Shown here piece after piece: positions 37,428-48,752 of a stretch of 64,000 bases of DNA; position 1 is the stretch's first letter; each line of letters opens with the position of its first letter. Source of the DNA: Ceratodon purpureus. Taxonomy: Eukaryota > Streptophyta > Bryopsida > Pseudoditrichales > Ditrichaceae. The notes under the pieces were generated by a model. The model had not been told where the DNA came from and did no database searches. It saw nothing but the letters and a program-made list of their open reading frames with translations. The position numbers were made by a program, and so were the translations under genes. Location of the stretch: NCBI GenBank assembly GCA_014871385.1, contig CM026426.1, forward strand, positions 66,735,692 to 66,799,691, given 5' to 3'.

Positions 37428-38170
37428 AATAAGAAAAGAAAAACAACTCCAAACAACAGACCACATGACCTTCAGAGGCACAAAATGGAGTTTGGCACTT
37501 AACAAATATAAAATTGTGATTAGGAAGGAATGTAAAGTTTGTCACTTCAGTCGTAGAGGTTGGCTCCTTCGTGAACCTTGTGCTCTGAACTGGCAGTGGC
37601 GAGTACAATGCAGCCCTTGCTGCCAGCAACAAGGAAAGAAAGGAAGGTTGGAAATAAAAAAAGGACCATGGTTGATTCCAATAGAATAAGATAGAAAAAA
37701 AAAAAAACAGTTGTATATAAGAGATGAAGTAGGTCGCACATGGAAAACAATAGCAAATGCAAACATTAAAAGGAACCATGGTTGCGAATAATGAAAAAAG
37801 AAATAAAAACAATTGCAAACAAGAGAGCACATGAATTGCAAACAGAAAATGGAGTTTGGCACTTAACAAATATAAAACTGTAATTAGGAAGGATTGTAAA
37901 GTTTGTCACTTCAGTCGTAGAGGTTGGCTCCTTTGTGAACCTAGTGCTCTGAACTGGCAGTGGCGAGTACAATGCAGCCCTTGCTGCCAGCAACAAGGAA
38001 ATAAAAGAAGGTTGGAAATAAAAAAAGGACCACGGTTGATTCCAATAGAATAAGATAGAAAAAAAAAACAGTTGTACATAAGAGATGAAGTAGGTCGCAC
38101 ATGGAAAATAATAGCAAATGCAAACATTAAAAGGAACCATGGTTGCGAATAATGAAAAAAGAAATAAAAA
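37428..38170. repeat. 364-bp tandem duplication inside the 11-kb element
   Basis: The segment starting AAAATGGAGTTTGGCACTTA at 37482 recurs at 37846, with near identity over about 325 bp and looser similarity upstream, so the unit is 364 bp. Each unit includes GCCCTTGCTGCCAGCAACAA. Read on the minus strand this is a pyrimidine tract ending TTGCTGGCAG, like an intron end, followed by an exon-like frame (AARAALYSPLPVQSTRFTKE), so exon plus intron seem to have been duplicated together. Confidence 0.88.
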
Positions 38171-38543
38171 ATAACATTAAAGCTTGGAATTCAAAAATGC
38201 TGGAATGGTGCACTCTAAGAAGGGAAATACAAAGGGAAGAACTTCGATGACGGCCATGGATCTCAGACAGCGCGGGCTTGAAGAGAACAACAGCTCGAAG
38301 GATAAAATGGCGGCTAAAGTGAAGCCCTTGCTGTCGGCAGTCCACAATAAAGAAGAAATACAGTTGCGAATAAAAAAGAAGGGTTACAAGAATGCCATTT
38401 CTTTCAAAGAGACATGGCAGTCCAGAGGCAAATTGTTTTCAAGTTCGGAAAAGTTTAATCATATGTGGCCCATAAAAGTCTGGACCTACAGTCGCTGCCA
38501 GCAAACCCCTAACTCGGCCTACGGAATTATTGAACGTGGGAAT

Positions 38544-40533
38544 CTACTCCACGGCTGCATTTGTGGCAATTGCCTCAACAAGGCTTGACGGTCCCTCCAT
38601 GTTGGTGTCGTCCTCGTTCTTCTCACCTCCACCCGGTCCTTGCGTGGTGGCGGAGGAGTCACGATTCTCATCTCCGGCTAAGGCTGCCTGGGTCTCACAA
38701 GGAGAGCGTTGCGTGGGATCGAACGCTAGGGAGTCTGAGTCAGGAGAACATCCTCTGTAGTTGCTGCCAACAAACAAGAATTAGAAAATAAGAATTATTC
38801 GGATGTAAGAACAAGGCAAGCAACAAGCAATGGGCAGATCGGTTTAGGGGCAACTAACCTTGATCGTCCTTGGCCTTTTTCCACGGAAGCGCGGCCACAG
38901 AGGGGGCAGCGGGCCTCTTGCTGCCACCACGTGGTGAAGCGGGCTCGGCCAAGAAGATCTCCTCCGTCAGACGTAACTCCTCCGCCGCCTTGGAGTCGAG
39001 GTCAAAGCCCCACTGCCCAAGCCATCCTCCAGTCATCCCCCGCTCGCATCAACGGCATCGGGCGTCTTGGGAGAAGACTGCCTCAAACATACAATGGGGA
39101 TGTGCCAAGCAGCTGCAGAACAAAGGTATGCAGCAGGTGTCAACGAAGTAACGCTCGTAGAAGGGGCATGGGTCGTTCAGGGCTATTGGCAACAGCTGGA
39201 ACTACAATGGGTAACGAGCCAACACCTTCTTTGGGCGCAAGAAAGCTGATGCCAACTCTAAGGCCGAGATCTCCGCTATTAGCGCGGAGACCTCAGCGTG
39301 GCGTCTCTGCTCATCGGCTTCCATCTCCTCCAACTTCTTGTAGACCCTGTCAATGCAGGCCTGGACCTCAAGGAGTGCCTTGCTTGCAAGCCCCAGCTTG
39401 TCTTGGCCTAAGCGGGCCGCCTGATCAAAGCGCCTCTTCTCTTGATCGTTGACATCAGCCGCGGCCTTCTTGCCGGCCTCTCGGGCGAAGAAGATGTCGT
39501 CGTAGAGCTTGGACTCCACGGCCTCCTTGGCCTTGATGTAGTCTCGCTGGGTTGCAAGGTCGACCTTCACGCGGTCCCGGCTGGCCTCCACCTTCACAAG
39601 TGCCGCCTCCAATGACTTCTTCTTGAGGCGCTGCTGCTCCAGGACCTGCTTCGGATCCGTTGCCACCAAGGGCTGCACCTTGATGGCAGCGGCAGCAGGG
39701 GTCTTCACGGCCTTCTTCTCTGCCACGGCCTTGGCAGGAGGGGGCAGGGATCTAGGTCCCCTGACCTTCTTTGCCTTTGCGGCCGTGATCAAAGCCTTGG
39801 ATGTGGCTCCAACTACCTTGGCTCCTCCGCTCGACTCCGCCCCTCCTCCTTTGCCCTTGCTGCCAGCACCGGGGATGTGGCGAGCAAGGAAGTCGATAAT
39901 GGCTTCAATCTGCTCCATCAAGGCCGGGGGTGTCAACTTCTGCGGATTACGCCCTGGCAGCTTCTCACGGCCCTTCACAATTGCCTCTGCCTTCTGGGCG
40001 AAGTTGACATCCACGCCCTCCTCAAAGTAGAGGTGGCAAGCCCGAAGAAAGGAGGTTTCAAATGCCCAATTCTCGGGGTCACCTCCATAAGTCCACCGGT
40101 ACATCTCCAAGTATTCCCTCTGGGCCTCCGGATCCTCACAGTCAGCAACGTAGTGCCGCCCAGAAGAACGCTATGGATATCTGTCGATGAAGTCGGCCTT
40201 CTTGCAATGCTTGTCGCCGCTGAGGTCACTGAACTTGAGCCCCTTGTTGGAGAGCTGCAAGGTGCGGTGGAAGAAGTCCTCATCGTAATCCGCAGCTTGC
40301 CTACCTAGTAGAAATGGGGCGAGGTGGTGGAGCTGTCCATGAAGTGCAGGGGGTAAGCCTTCCAAGTCAAAGGCATCATCCCACGGCGTCTCAACATCGT
40401 TGCCATCCTCCTTGCTGTTAGCAAGCTCGACGACCTCCTTCTTCACGACGGCCTCCTTTCCCTTCCTACAGCTCGACATCCCTAGCGCTGGTAGTGCAAA
40501 AACAACACGTTTTACGAAAAGGGGATCGCGCAT
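38544..40533 (-). pseudogene. Coiled-coil Ala/Lys-rich protein of the 11-kb element
   Basis: Acceptor TTTTTCAG precedes ATG 40533. The frame runs to 39202 with one TAG at 40171 (DFIDRYP, stop, RSSGRHYV). N-terminal third: acidic, with FHRTLQLSNKGLKF. Middle: YRWTYGGDPENWAFETSFLR and an Ala/Lys-rich linker. C-terminal 130 residues: a long heptad-rich helix (LEAALVKVEASRDRVKVDLA and onward), a probable coiled coil. Later exon-like pieces lie at 39036-38863 (EELRLTEEIFLAEPASPR, donor GTTAGT) and 38760-38544. An upstream exon ending in GTAAGT at about 40741 suggests a 5' leader. Function unknown; the composition would suit a structural or DNA-binding accessory protein. Confidence 0.5.
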
Positions 40534-40679
40534 GGCAGCTGAAAAAGGGAAGACCACAAGCAATGGGATTATTCTTGCGGATTATTGTAGTTTAGTTCTT
40601 ACCCAAAAATCCTCATAGCTTGGAGGACCTTCGCGGCCATGGCTGAACGACCCCTCTCAACTTTGCCATGGCCGATTTA

Positions 40680-41580
40680 CTCCAACTCTACAGGAAATAG
40701 ACAATCAGAAGAGAACAACCTAGCAATGGATGGGCAACTTACCTTGAATTTCCGCATTGTCCGCTCGTGAAGACGTGCATCTCGCCCCCTTCGCCTAACC
40801 TCCTTGTGCCGCAGCTCTTGAATATGCCCGAGCTCTTTGCGCCCCCGCTCCTTCTCTCGCAGCTCCTTGCGCCGCTGCTCCGCCTTGCTGCCGACGCTGC
40901 AGCTCCTTCCTCCGCTCCTCGCAGCGCTCCCCGCTCCTCAGAGCCGCTGCCCTTCCTCCGGTCCTTGTAGCGCTCCCCGCTCCTCACAGCTACTGCGCCT
41001 TCCTCCGCTCCTCGTAGCGCAACCTGTCCGTCACAGGTACTGCCTCTTCCTCCGCTCCTCGCAGCGCACCCCGGTCCCCAACTCCTGAGAGCTACTGCCC
41101 CTTCCCGCACTCCTCACAGCTCCTCCCCGCTTCTGACAGCTCCTCCCCGCTTCACACAATGCACCCCGCTCCCCTTCGCCGCACCTCCTGACCTTCTCCT
41201 TGCGCCGAAGCTCCTCCCGCTAGAAAGTCACCACGCCCCCTCCTCCACGGCCCGCTCCTCAAGCTGTAGCTTCTCGCGCCCAAAAACCCCCACAGCCCCC
41301 ACACACCTCAAGATGATGATGTTGCACGGCCTCAGCACATTCTTGCGACTCTCAACGGCTCGAAGGGGGTGCGTGCTCCTGAGGATCTCCACGGAGCCCA
41401 CGGAACTTAGGTGTCAGTGCAACCGCAAGGGCGCTTGCTGGAAGCAAGAGGACAGCGAAAGAAGAGAGGAAGAGAACCGCGCTGGAGTCAACGACATATA
41501 GGAAGGCCGAAGCCCCGTGTGCGGTTACAAGAGTCAACCGCCAGCCAAATCGAGAGCCCAAGTTTAAGGGGGGGTTGAGA
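40680..41580. other. GC-rich leader region of the minus-strand coiled-coil gene
   Basis: C/T-rich on the plus strand with repeated CTCCTCGCAGCGC and CTCCCCGCTCCTC words. ORFs here on both strands are low complexity. A minus-strand donor (CAAG, then GTAAGT) at 40740 suggests transcription from this block. Confidence 0.4.
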
Positions 41581-42056
41581 CTCTTAGGCTTCATTTATTG
41601 AAGGGATGTTAACAAGAGTTGGTCGGAACCTCACATTGACCTTAATTACCAATCATTGCCATGGCCTTACACCTCACTTTCCCATTTGTTGTGGATTAAA
41701 GGAAAACTGGCATAGAAATTAAAATTAAAATTTAAGGGTGAGTAACATGTATGATTACTAAGACACATTCATTGAATTCATCATTATGAAGAGTAATAAT
41801 CCCTTGGATTGGTCTTTCTAGTGAAATAACCAGAAAATATGTTTATGAGTGAAGCATGGTGTAGCCTATCCAAATGAAAACATTGTTGACACCCAAAAAA
41901 TTACAAAAATTTAGTCAATCTATTCGTAGATGGCTAGTGTAGAATAAACCCATCAAACATGTCTAAAGGATAAGCATAATCCACCCCAATTAAATGAAAA
42001 CATTGTTGGCAGCCACATTCTATATGTCCATACAGTGAGTTTACAATGGATTGCAC

Positions 42057-45000
42057 TCAATTCACTCGGTCGTTGCTAGCGTCACCACCGCCCACGTTGT
42101 TGCCAGCGTCGTCACCGTCACTGGAGTTGCGTCCTTCCTCAGGATCTACATTGTTGCCATCCTCACCGGGGTCATCTTCGTTGGCAGATCCTCTTGCTTG
42201 AGCACTGTTGGCTCCACCACCTCCAACGGTGTTATCACACACCCAAGCTCTGCCAACACGCCGTCGCCTTGACTGCCAATTCTCCAAAAGCCCTGGCAGC
42301 ACTTGATCAATGCTACTGTTCTCGCCTTCTACGTGTAGCCTCCATGCGGGCCTCATCATCCGTGGTATTGATAACCCTGGTGCACTCTAATTTCCTCTTA
42401 TACCAATGCTGTATATTTCGGTACCAATGCTGGAATTGTTGCAAAATAACACTGATGCGCTCTTTGCCACCACCATGAGCTGTATGCGCTTGATTCGCTG
42501 CCTTCGCTTGATGATGGGATTTCTCCATACCCTGGCAACTCCATATGGCCAGACTACCGTATTCCTCCACAAACCAACTGCCATGCCTGACAATTACATG
42601 CTGTCAACAGCCACTCCATGGTTAGTCGTGGATTGAGAATTGAAGAAAGTAAGGTCAGCCATCAACCCCTAATTCATCCCAAACGTCGTGTATATAATTC
42701 ACCATGTAGTGCGACACATGCTCCTCTCCAAAGGCCTCCAAAAATGTTCTCCCCTAGGTTTCTATCTTCCCTTTGAACTGGAGTCGTTGTTCTGCTGTCA
42801 GCACCAAGCCGCTGAAATATGGTAGAACCTCTTCAAAGGCTTGTAAGATAGCAGCCCTCGCCCTACGATGTGCACCGCCGCCACTATTATTGCTCTCTGC
42901 TGGACATATGTCTTTTCAGGCCTTGTCGTTTCCAGACCATACGCTTGGTTTAAATAGTCTGCTGGCAACAACCCCACTCAAAGATGGTTTCTGTGGCACA
43001 TTCACCGTGCTGTCACTCAGTTTCGGATCCTTTCTTATCTCCACGTTGCCACTGTGAGCCCCGATAGCTGACAAGGACTTCTCCATTTGCTCTATTGCTG
43101 TAGCCCTCAGTCATTGATGTTGTATGTTCCAGACATAAATGATATGTTGATGCACAATCTTCTCCGCTAGGGGAACTAGAGCATGGAGTGTACAGATGTG
43201 CACACTGTGCAACGGAATTGGCAAGATAGGCCTCCACCTTGTATGTGCACACATGTCACACGGTTCTGGCTCCACAGATTTGGTAAACAATCCCCCCACC
43301 AAGTTCGGTTTCCCACGTTTTCTGATGGCAGCACTCGCCTGGCTTGCTGTCCCTACGATAGGCTTAGCCCTCTTCTGCTCGCAATATATGCAGTTCATTG
43401 CACACGACGGCCTGGACTGAAGCCCGTACATACACTTGATCGTCTTCATGTCCGCAGCGAGATGCCACTCCACATGGAATTCTCCAACTTTAGGGACCGT
43501 GAGTTTCTCGCCACTGGACTGTGCTGCAATCACTGATGGAAATTTGGATTTCCCAAATATCCACGAGAGAACTTCGTAGGACTCTTTTTCCACTTGAAAG
43601 GTTGCCACTGGCCAGATTTCCTGCTCTGATTGGACTGAGAAAAACAGGGCATGGTTGCTCTGAATGTCTGGATCAAGCGCCCTATTCATCAATGTGATAC
43701 TGACCCGTTCAAATTTCTTGCCATTGACAATCCCGGCCTCGTCCAATTTCATGACAAATAAAAGCGGTGCCCCTCTTTACTCTATGGAAACATGGCGAGT
43801 GGATGTGTAAGTCACAATTAATTGATAAATAACCCTGCTGACAGCAAACTCTGAAAACAACAGTCTAAGGTGATTACGTTACCTTCTTCCGTGATGCCGT
43901 AGAAGATCACCATGCTTCTTTGGACCACCTCAAGGTCTGTGAATAGGGAATTCTTCTCAGTCAAAACGACTTCCTTTAACATGTCCTCGGACTTCTTGTT
44001 CTTCTTAGAACTTGCTGGCAGCATAAGTCGACCTTCAGCATGGTAGTATGCCAATATATAGTGGCAGGTTTGCATTTAACTCCTGCCGAAGCAGTTTCAC
44101 GTGATAGGGGCTCGGCAAAATACTCCTAGAGACTCCTTTGTTCAGACCAGCAATGGGAGCCTTCACAGATTTGTAGAGAGCACTATATCCCCGATGGAAA
44201 ACCCCTGTCTGGTCGCAAGCAGCAAGAATTTTGTCCGGTTCAATACTCTTACTAATTGATTTGAGCACATTGTTTGCAATCTCTGACTAAACATATGCCA
44301 TTACAGGCTGAGAAGCGAGCGCTACACCTTCATGCCGTGACAAAATTTGAGCTAGTGCTACTGCAGTCCCATTTTGGGACTCTTTATCCCCCCGAAGTCG
44401 AGAGCACTTCCGGTTCTCTCGGTTCCTTTGGACAACAAACTGCACCACATCTGGTTGCAGCATTGCCCGCACAAGCTTCACTCTTGCTTTTGTTCCACCT
44501 GATCTAGGTTTTAACTCGTGAATCCGTCTAAGAGCCCAAGCCCTACTTCGCATGCCCATAGGGGTCTCCTTCTCAAAGCTGGCTCTCCGCTGGTAGCGGT
44601 CAATGTCTTCTTGGAGACCCCGCACATGGCGCTCCAATTGCTCCACCCTTTGGGCATGGCAATCACGGACAGCCTGTAATTCAGCTTGCAAATCCCTGCA
44701 TGCCTTCTCTAACTCAAGGCAACGCATTCTCCCCAATTGGACATCTTCGGCTGCCCTTAAGTTGCTGGCCAGAGCTTCGCCTCTAAGCTGAAGCACTTCT
44801 TTGCTCAACTGTGCCAACTAGATCCACGTCTCCTTCTGTGTAGGACCATGTACACAATGATCCAGCAGCCTGTATGTATATCCGCGAAGACCCTGCTCTC
44901 CATGACATATGAATTCAATGAACTCTTTTAGCGACTTGATTGGAGGTGGCTTCCCTGTCACTGGATCAACAGGGTAAATGTCTCCACTGATCCACAAGTC

Positions 45001-45153
45001 AATGTTCGTGTCTCCACGCAACCTCCGTGTTGGAAACGAGCTCCTCATGCACAGCTCCACTTGGGTAGAACCTCGTCTCATGACCGGGGCATAGCGTGTG
45101 TCCAGTGAAACTTGGGGAATGTACTGATTGCTTCGTGCAGCCCTTGCTGCCAT
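42057..45153 (-). pseudogene. DDE/RNase-H-like transposase of the 11-kb element (degenerate)
   Basis: Frame from about 45153 with TAG at 44818 and 44287, then a one-base shift near 44060. N-terminus: MAARAARSNQYIPQVSLDTR, then a coiled coil (LEKACRDLQAELQAVRDCHA), then a helical region with SILPSPYHVKLLRQELNA. After an intron ending in a TGTCAG acceptor, 43752-43111 carries MKLDEAGIVNGKKFERVSIT (candidate first Asp), AADMKTIKCMYGL (candidate second Asp), CIYC, and HICTLHALVPLAEKI. The frame continues with TGA at 43111 and TAG at 42754 through EEHVSHYMVNYIHDVWDEL. Another exon, after a TTGACAG acceptor near 42603, contains WSCQGMEKSHHQAKAA (candidate catalytic Glu) and an acidic tail to 42057. 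The order resembles uncharacterised transposase-like proteins I recall from animals; I cannot confirm this without a search. Confidence 0.6.
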
Positions 45154-45536
45154 CGTGGACCCGATAGTCGGTAATCTTGATTGAATCTCCCCTGGTCACG
45201 CTTGGTGATTTGCATGTAATCAACAAAACTTGTTATGATTTTGGGACACATCCTACACCCAATGAAAGACTACAGTATTAGCAAATTCTCTCAACCGTGA
45301 TAATTATTGCTTGACGACTAAATTCACAATCACAAATACTCCGAACCTAATTCGATAGACCTGTGTGGCATCTACAAGCGTTGTCGACCACATAACCTAC
45401 ATTGCCTTATGCCGTTGTGGCAGCAAGGGCATTTGAAATCGAAATTCAAATTGCTCAAAAACCCACTAGCCCCTACACACCCCACAAAGGTTTATCGAAT
45501 TAGGTTAACTCACCTTCCCTTTAGGTACATCAGTTT

Positions 45537-46031
45537 TCATCTCTTCGTTGAAACCTTGGTCGCCGACTGAGAACGACCCCTCGCCGCCGTCACTGCCAGC
45601 GGACGCTGCCAAGAAATGAATCGGAATCTCAAGTTTGCTCCACCAATCTGGGGCGCCATTGCCACTCGGAATCTTTGGAGCAAATCACATACAATTCTAC
45701 GTCCCAGAGTGCAAACTCTGATTTGCTTGAAGCAGAACAGGGCTCTTCGTTTCCTTGGTGCTGAACGGCGTAGGGCCGGTGGCGCCATCACGCCCAGATC
45801 GTTGTGGCAACAAGTCGAACAATCCATGGATCGAGGCAACGGATCGAGGCAGTTCATTATTCGCATCGCAATAAATTCCACTCCTTGGCGCTCAACAACC
45901 ACTGTCCACGCCCTCTCGCCAACGAGACAAAACCCCGCCACGCAACTTCGTCCGTCTCCAAAAGGCCGCTCCGGGCAGCGTTTCAGACCCCTACTGACAG
46001 CGACAGAGGGGTTTTTGGGCAGGAAGACCAC
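45537..46031 (-). other. Open minus-strand frame at the right end of the 11-kb element
   Basis: A basic 164-codon frame overlaps plus-strand ORFs (45616-46074). An ATG at 45540 starts MKTDVPKGK and runs straight into GTGAGT at about 45513, so the transposase transcript may start here and splice to an exon near 45190. The longer frame is probably leader rather than protein. Confidence 0.3.
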
Positions 46032-46034
46032 CTT

Positions 46035-46084
46035 ATCCGGGCTGTCTTACAAGGCCCGTTGGAGACCTGATTAATCCCCTAATG
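46035..46084 (-). repeat. Right terminal inverted repeat of the 11-kb element
   Basis: The reverse complement begins CATTAGGGGATTAATCAGGT and continues to GGGCCTTGTAAGACAGCCC, which is identical to the left end of the miniature copy at 57162. Confidence 0.75.
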
Positions 46085-48404
46085 GCTGCCCTTGGAGCAG
46101 CATTTTAGATTCAGACCCTTATTACTTTTTACTATGACTTTGGAATCCAAAAATAAAAAAAGGGACACGTAGCTCTTCGAACGGCATCCTCTCAATAAAA
46201 ATTTCAGAAAATCTAGATAAAAATTGAAGCCATAGGTACATGCCCAAACTCTAAAAAAACCCAAATGTGGCAGTTTGTCCTTTAGGGGTTAAGAGGAATC
46301 TTAAAAGTGGGCTAGACTGTCAAAGAGGAAGAAGGGGCATTGTGTGAATGAGCACTAATGGGGAGACTCGAGGAAGGACTCGTGGAATCCGTATGAAATG
46401 AGCATTATTTGAGGTTGTGTGAGTGTGCCCGGGGTTAAACCGAGAGTCCAAGTATATGCAACGGGGACACACTCTGCACCATTTGAACCCTAATCTGTGA
46501 GGGCGCTCCACGTCTCTCAAAGGTCTCTGCAGATTAGGGAAAAGTCAATTTCTTTTGATCCGGAAACAGAAAGACCGAGATAACCTCAACATTCAGCGCA
46601 GACGGGTGAACAAACTTCCGGTTTAAGCGTATGTGCCTACCGGTTGCAATGGGTGGGTGATGTGTAGAGAATGCTGGTATCTTCAAGAGTCGGGAATGTG
46701 CGGAGCAGATGACTTCCAACTTGTTACACAAGTGACAGATTGTTGTAGAGGTTAGGAGTTTTGTGTTAGTGTTGAGTAGTGGAGAGTGTGCGGAGTGTGT
46801 GAACGCTTGGCGTTCCTAGTGAGTAGGAGGATGGGCCAGCTCAGGTGGTGACTATGAGTGGACTTTCTTTTGAGAAATGTGCGTCGAGTGCGAAAGAAGG
46901 CAAACTCAGAGGATCAGAGGTGTTTGGTTTGGATCTTCAAAAGGATGAGGGAGCTGCAAGTTCAAGGAGAATTCTAGCAGCTCCCACTTCTGCATGCATC
47001 TATTGCATCTATTTTGCATGCAGCTCCACTACAAGGAGGAAAGAGAGTTTCCTAGTGTGGTGGTGATCGGACTCTGGGAAGGAAGAATATCGACGAAGGA
47101 GTTCCAGGCCCGAAGCAGGAGGAGGACGGCAGTTGGTGGTGACCAGGCTGTGAGAAGGTGTCCTCTGCAGCCGTGAACTCCGGGCTGCTTGGAGGGATTG
47201 GGAAGGAGGTGTGAGCTGTTGAAGGCAAAAATCTACCTGCCTAGGAGCAGCAGCAACATTGATAGCTGGAGTGCGCACATGAAGGTTAACTCATGCGACG
47301 GGGTGCAAGGGTAGTGTCGAAGCTGAGTATTACTCCTTTTGTTAATTCTTGTTGTTGTCTGATTTGGTGCGGTGTGAGCCAGAGCAACCGGGGATCAGTT
47401 TGGAGCGAGGTCAAAGGCGACAGGCTTGTAGCTGGAGGATTTTTTTGGCGAAGTGAGGTGGAGGAGTACGAGCGGTACTGTTGCTTGGTTGAGGTGCGTT
47501 CGGTGACGGAGGTAAGTGTGAGTGGTGACGGAGGCGTTCGCTGCGAAGGTCCGGGAACATTGGTCCGTGGGTGTTGCAGGTTGGATTTCAACTGCGTGCA
47601 ACTGTTAGAGAACAAAAGTGGGAGCTGGGGATAGCTTCAACTGCCGGTGGGTGGAAATTGTAGCTGCAACGTTCACGTCTACTCGAAAGCTTGGCTCTGC
47701 CATTTCATTTTAATTTTATTTTGTCTTTGTTTGGTTCTGGTATTAGCTTAGCGGGGGTTATATTGTGGAGGATGGCGAAGTGGGAGGCTGGCAATGTGTT
47801 GTGGTAATAGATGGTGGTGTTGAATTCATTTGATTTCTCTTGCACTGGGGATTAATTACTATGCTAAATCTTTGACTTGTATTTTGAGATAAATTTAATT
47901 GTTTTGCTATACGACTGTAAGCCAAAACGAACTGTAGCTGTTTTACAATGAACTCTGTAATTTTATATGTAAGTTGCTCAAGAGCAAGGCCATCATTAAA
48001 TACATTGATGATTGGGACATAGAAGAATTCCCCTATTAGGAAATTGAGAAATTGAGCAAGAACAAGAGTTTCTAAAGAAGATAAGGGATATGAAATAGAC
48101 TCTTTTACCTGGGCTGTTCTATAGAGATAATCTTGCATAGATTCTAATTTGAACATAGAGTGCTGAATAGTACTTCCTTCATGTCATACCGGCAAATACT
48201 CTAGCCTGGAGGAAGCGTGAAGGAGTAGTCTAAACATTGCAAAATTGGCAAAAGCATGGATAAGATGTTTCTTTGCTGTTTTACAAAAGAGACCCTAAAG
48301 AAAAGACTACTTGGATCTCTATACATTTTGCGGGCAAACAGTGCCTCAAAAGTCATCAATTGAATCATTCTAAATCCATGTTTTTTATCTCTCTTGGCTT
48401 CATT
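46085..48404. other. Non-coding region with a purine-rich block
   Basis: 46265-46292 ends GTCCTTTAGGGGTTAA, the inverted form of the TTAACCCCTAAAGGAC motif at 27923. From 46840 to 47780 the plus strand is purine-rich with open frames on both strands but no domain, resembling the block at 23.2-24.2 kb. 47760-48400 is AT-rich. No gene assigned. Confidence 0.4.
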
Positions 48405-48752
48405 AGTGGGAGTCACAGTAGAGAAACCTCAGGGAATGTCCATTCTCCCGGAATGTTACTTCATCCAAGTAGAAGTTACCTTGAGTTACCATTCTCCCAC
48501 TTCTTGGAAATTATGATGAGGTGTCACTCTCTCTTCCAACCTCAATGTCCATTCTCCCGGAAGTGCTTCCGTGCTCTTGGGAAGGCGGAAGCAGTTCCGG
48601 GAGAATAGACATTGAGGTTGGAGGAGAGAGTGACACCTCATCATAATTTCCATGAAGTGGGAGAATGGTAACTCAAGGTAACTTCTACTTGGATGAAGAA
48701 ACATTCCAGGAGAATGGACATTCCCTGAGGTTTCTCTACTGTGACTCCCACT
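48405..48752. mobile_element. 348-bp near-perfect palindrome (foldback/MITE-like)
   Basis: The left arm begins AGTGGGAGTCACAGTAGAGA and the right arm ends with its complement; pairing runs about 166 bp per arm down to a loop at about 48571-48585. Three bases ATT sit directly outside both ends and could be a target duplication. No coding capacity. Confidence 0.85.

Larger units (their letters stand above)
34938..46084 (-). mobile_element. 11.1-kb candidate DNA transposon with CATTAGGGGA inverted ends
   Basis: The left end reads CATTAGGGGAAGATTGGGGT, and the reverse complement of the right end reads CATTAGGGGATTAATCAGGT; both continue with GTCTC and GGCCTT at matching offsets. The interior holds a minus-strand transposase-like gene (45153-42057), a minus-strand coiled-coil gene (about 40533-38544), a plus-strand unknown gene (35730-37098), a 364-bp tandem duplication and many copies of a TTGCTGCCAGCA-like motif. 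A 338-bp copy at 57162-57499 contains both ends. I found no target-site duplication. Strand given is that of the transposase. The superfamily is not established. Confidence 0.72.

Noticed and set aside
37114-37869. Minus-strand 251-codon ORF with Phe-rich hydrophobic stretches, possible membrane protein
   Set aside because: The hydrophobic parts coincide with pyrimidine tracts ending in TTGCTGGCAG, so they look like introns, and the frame repeats with the 364-bp duplication.
34938-46084. Target-site duplication around the 11-kb element
   Set aside because: Flanks CCCAAA and GCTGCC do not match at 2, 3, 8 or 9 bp, so no duplication is claimed.
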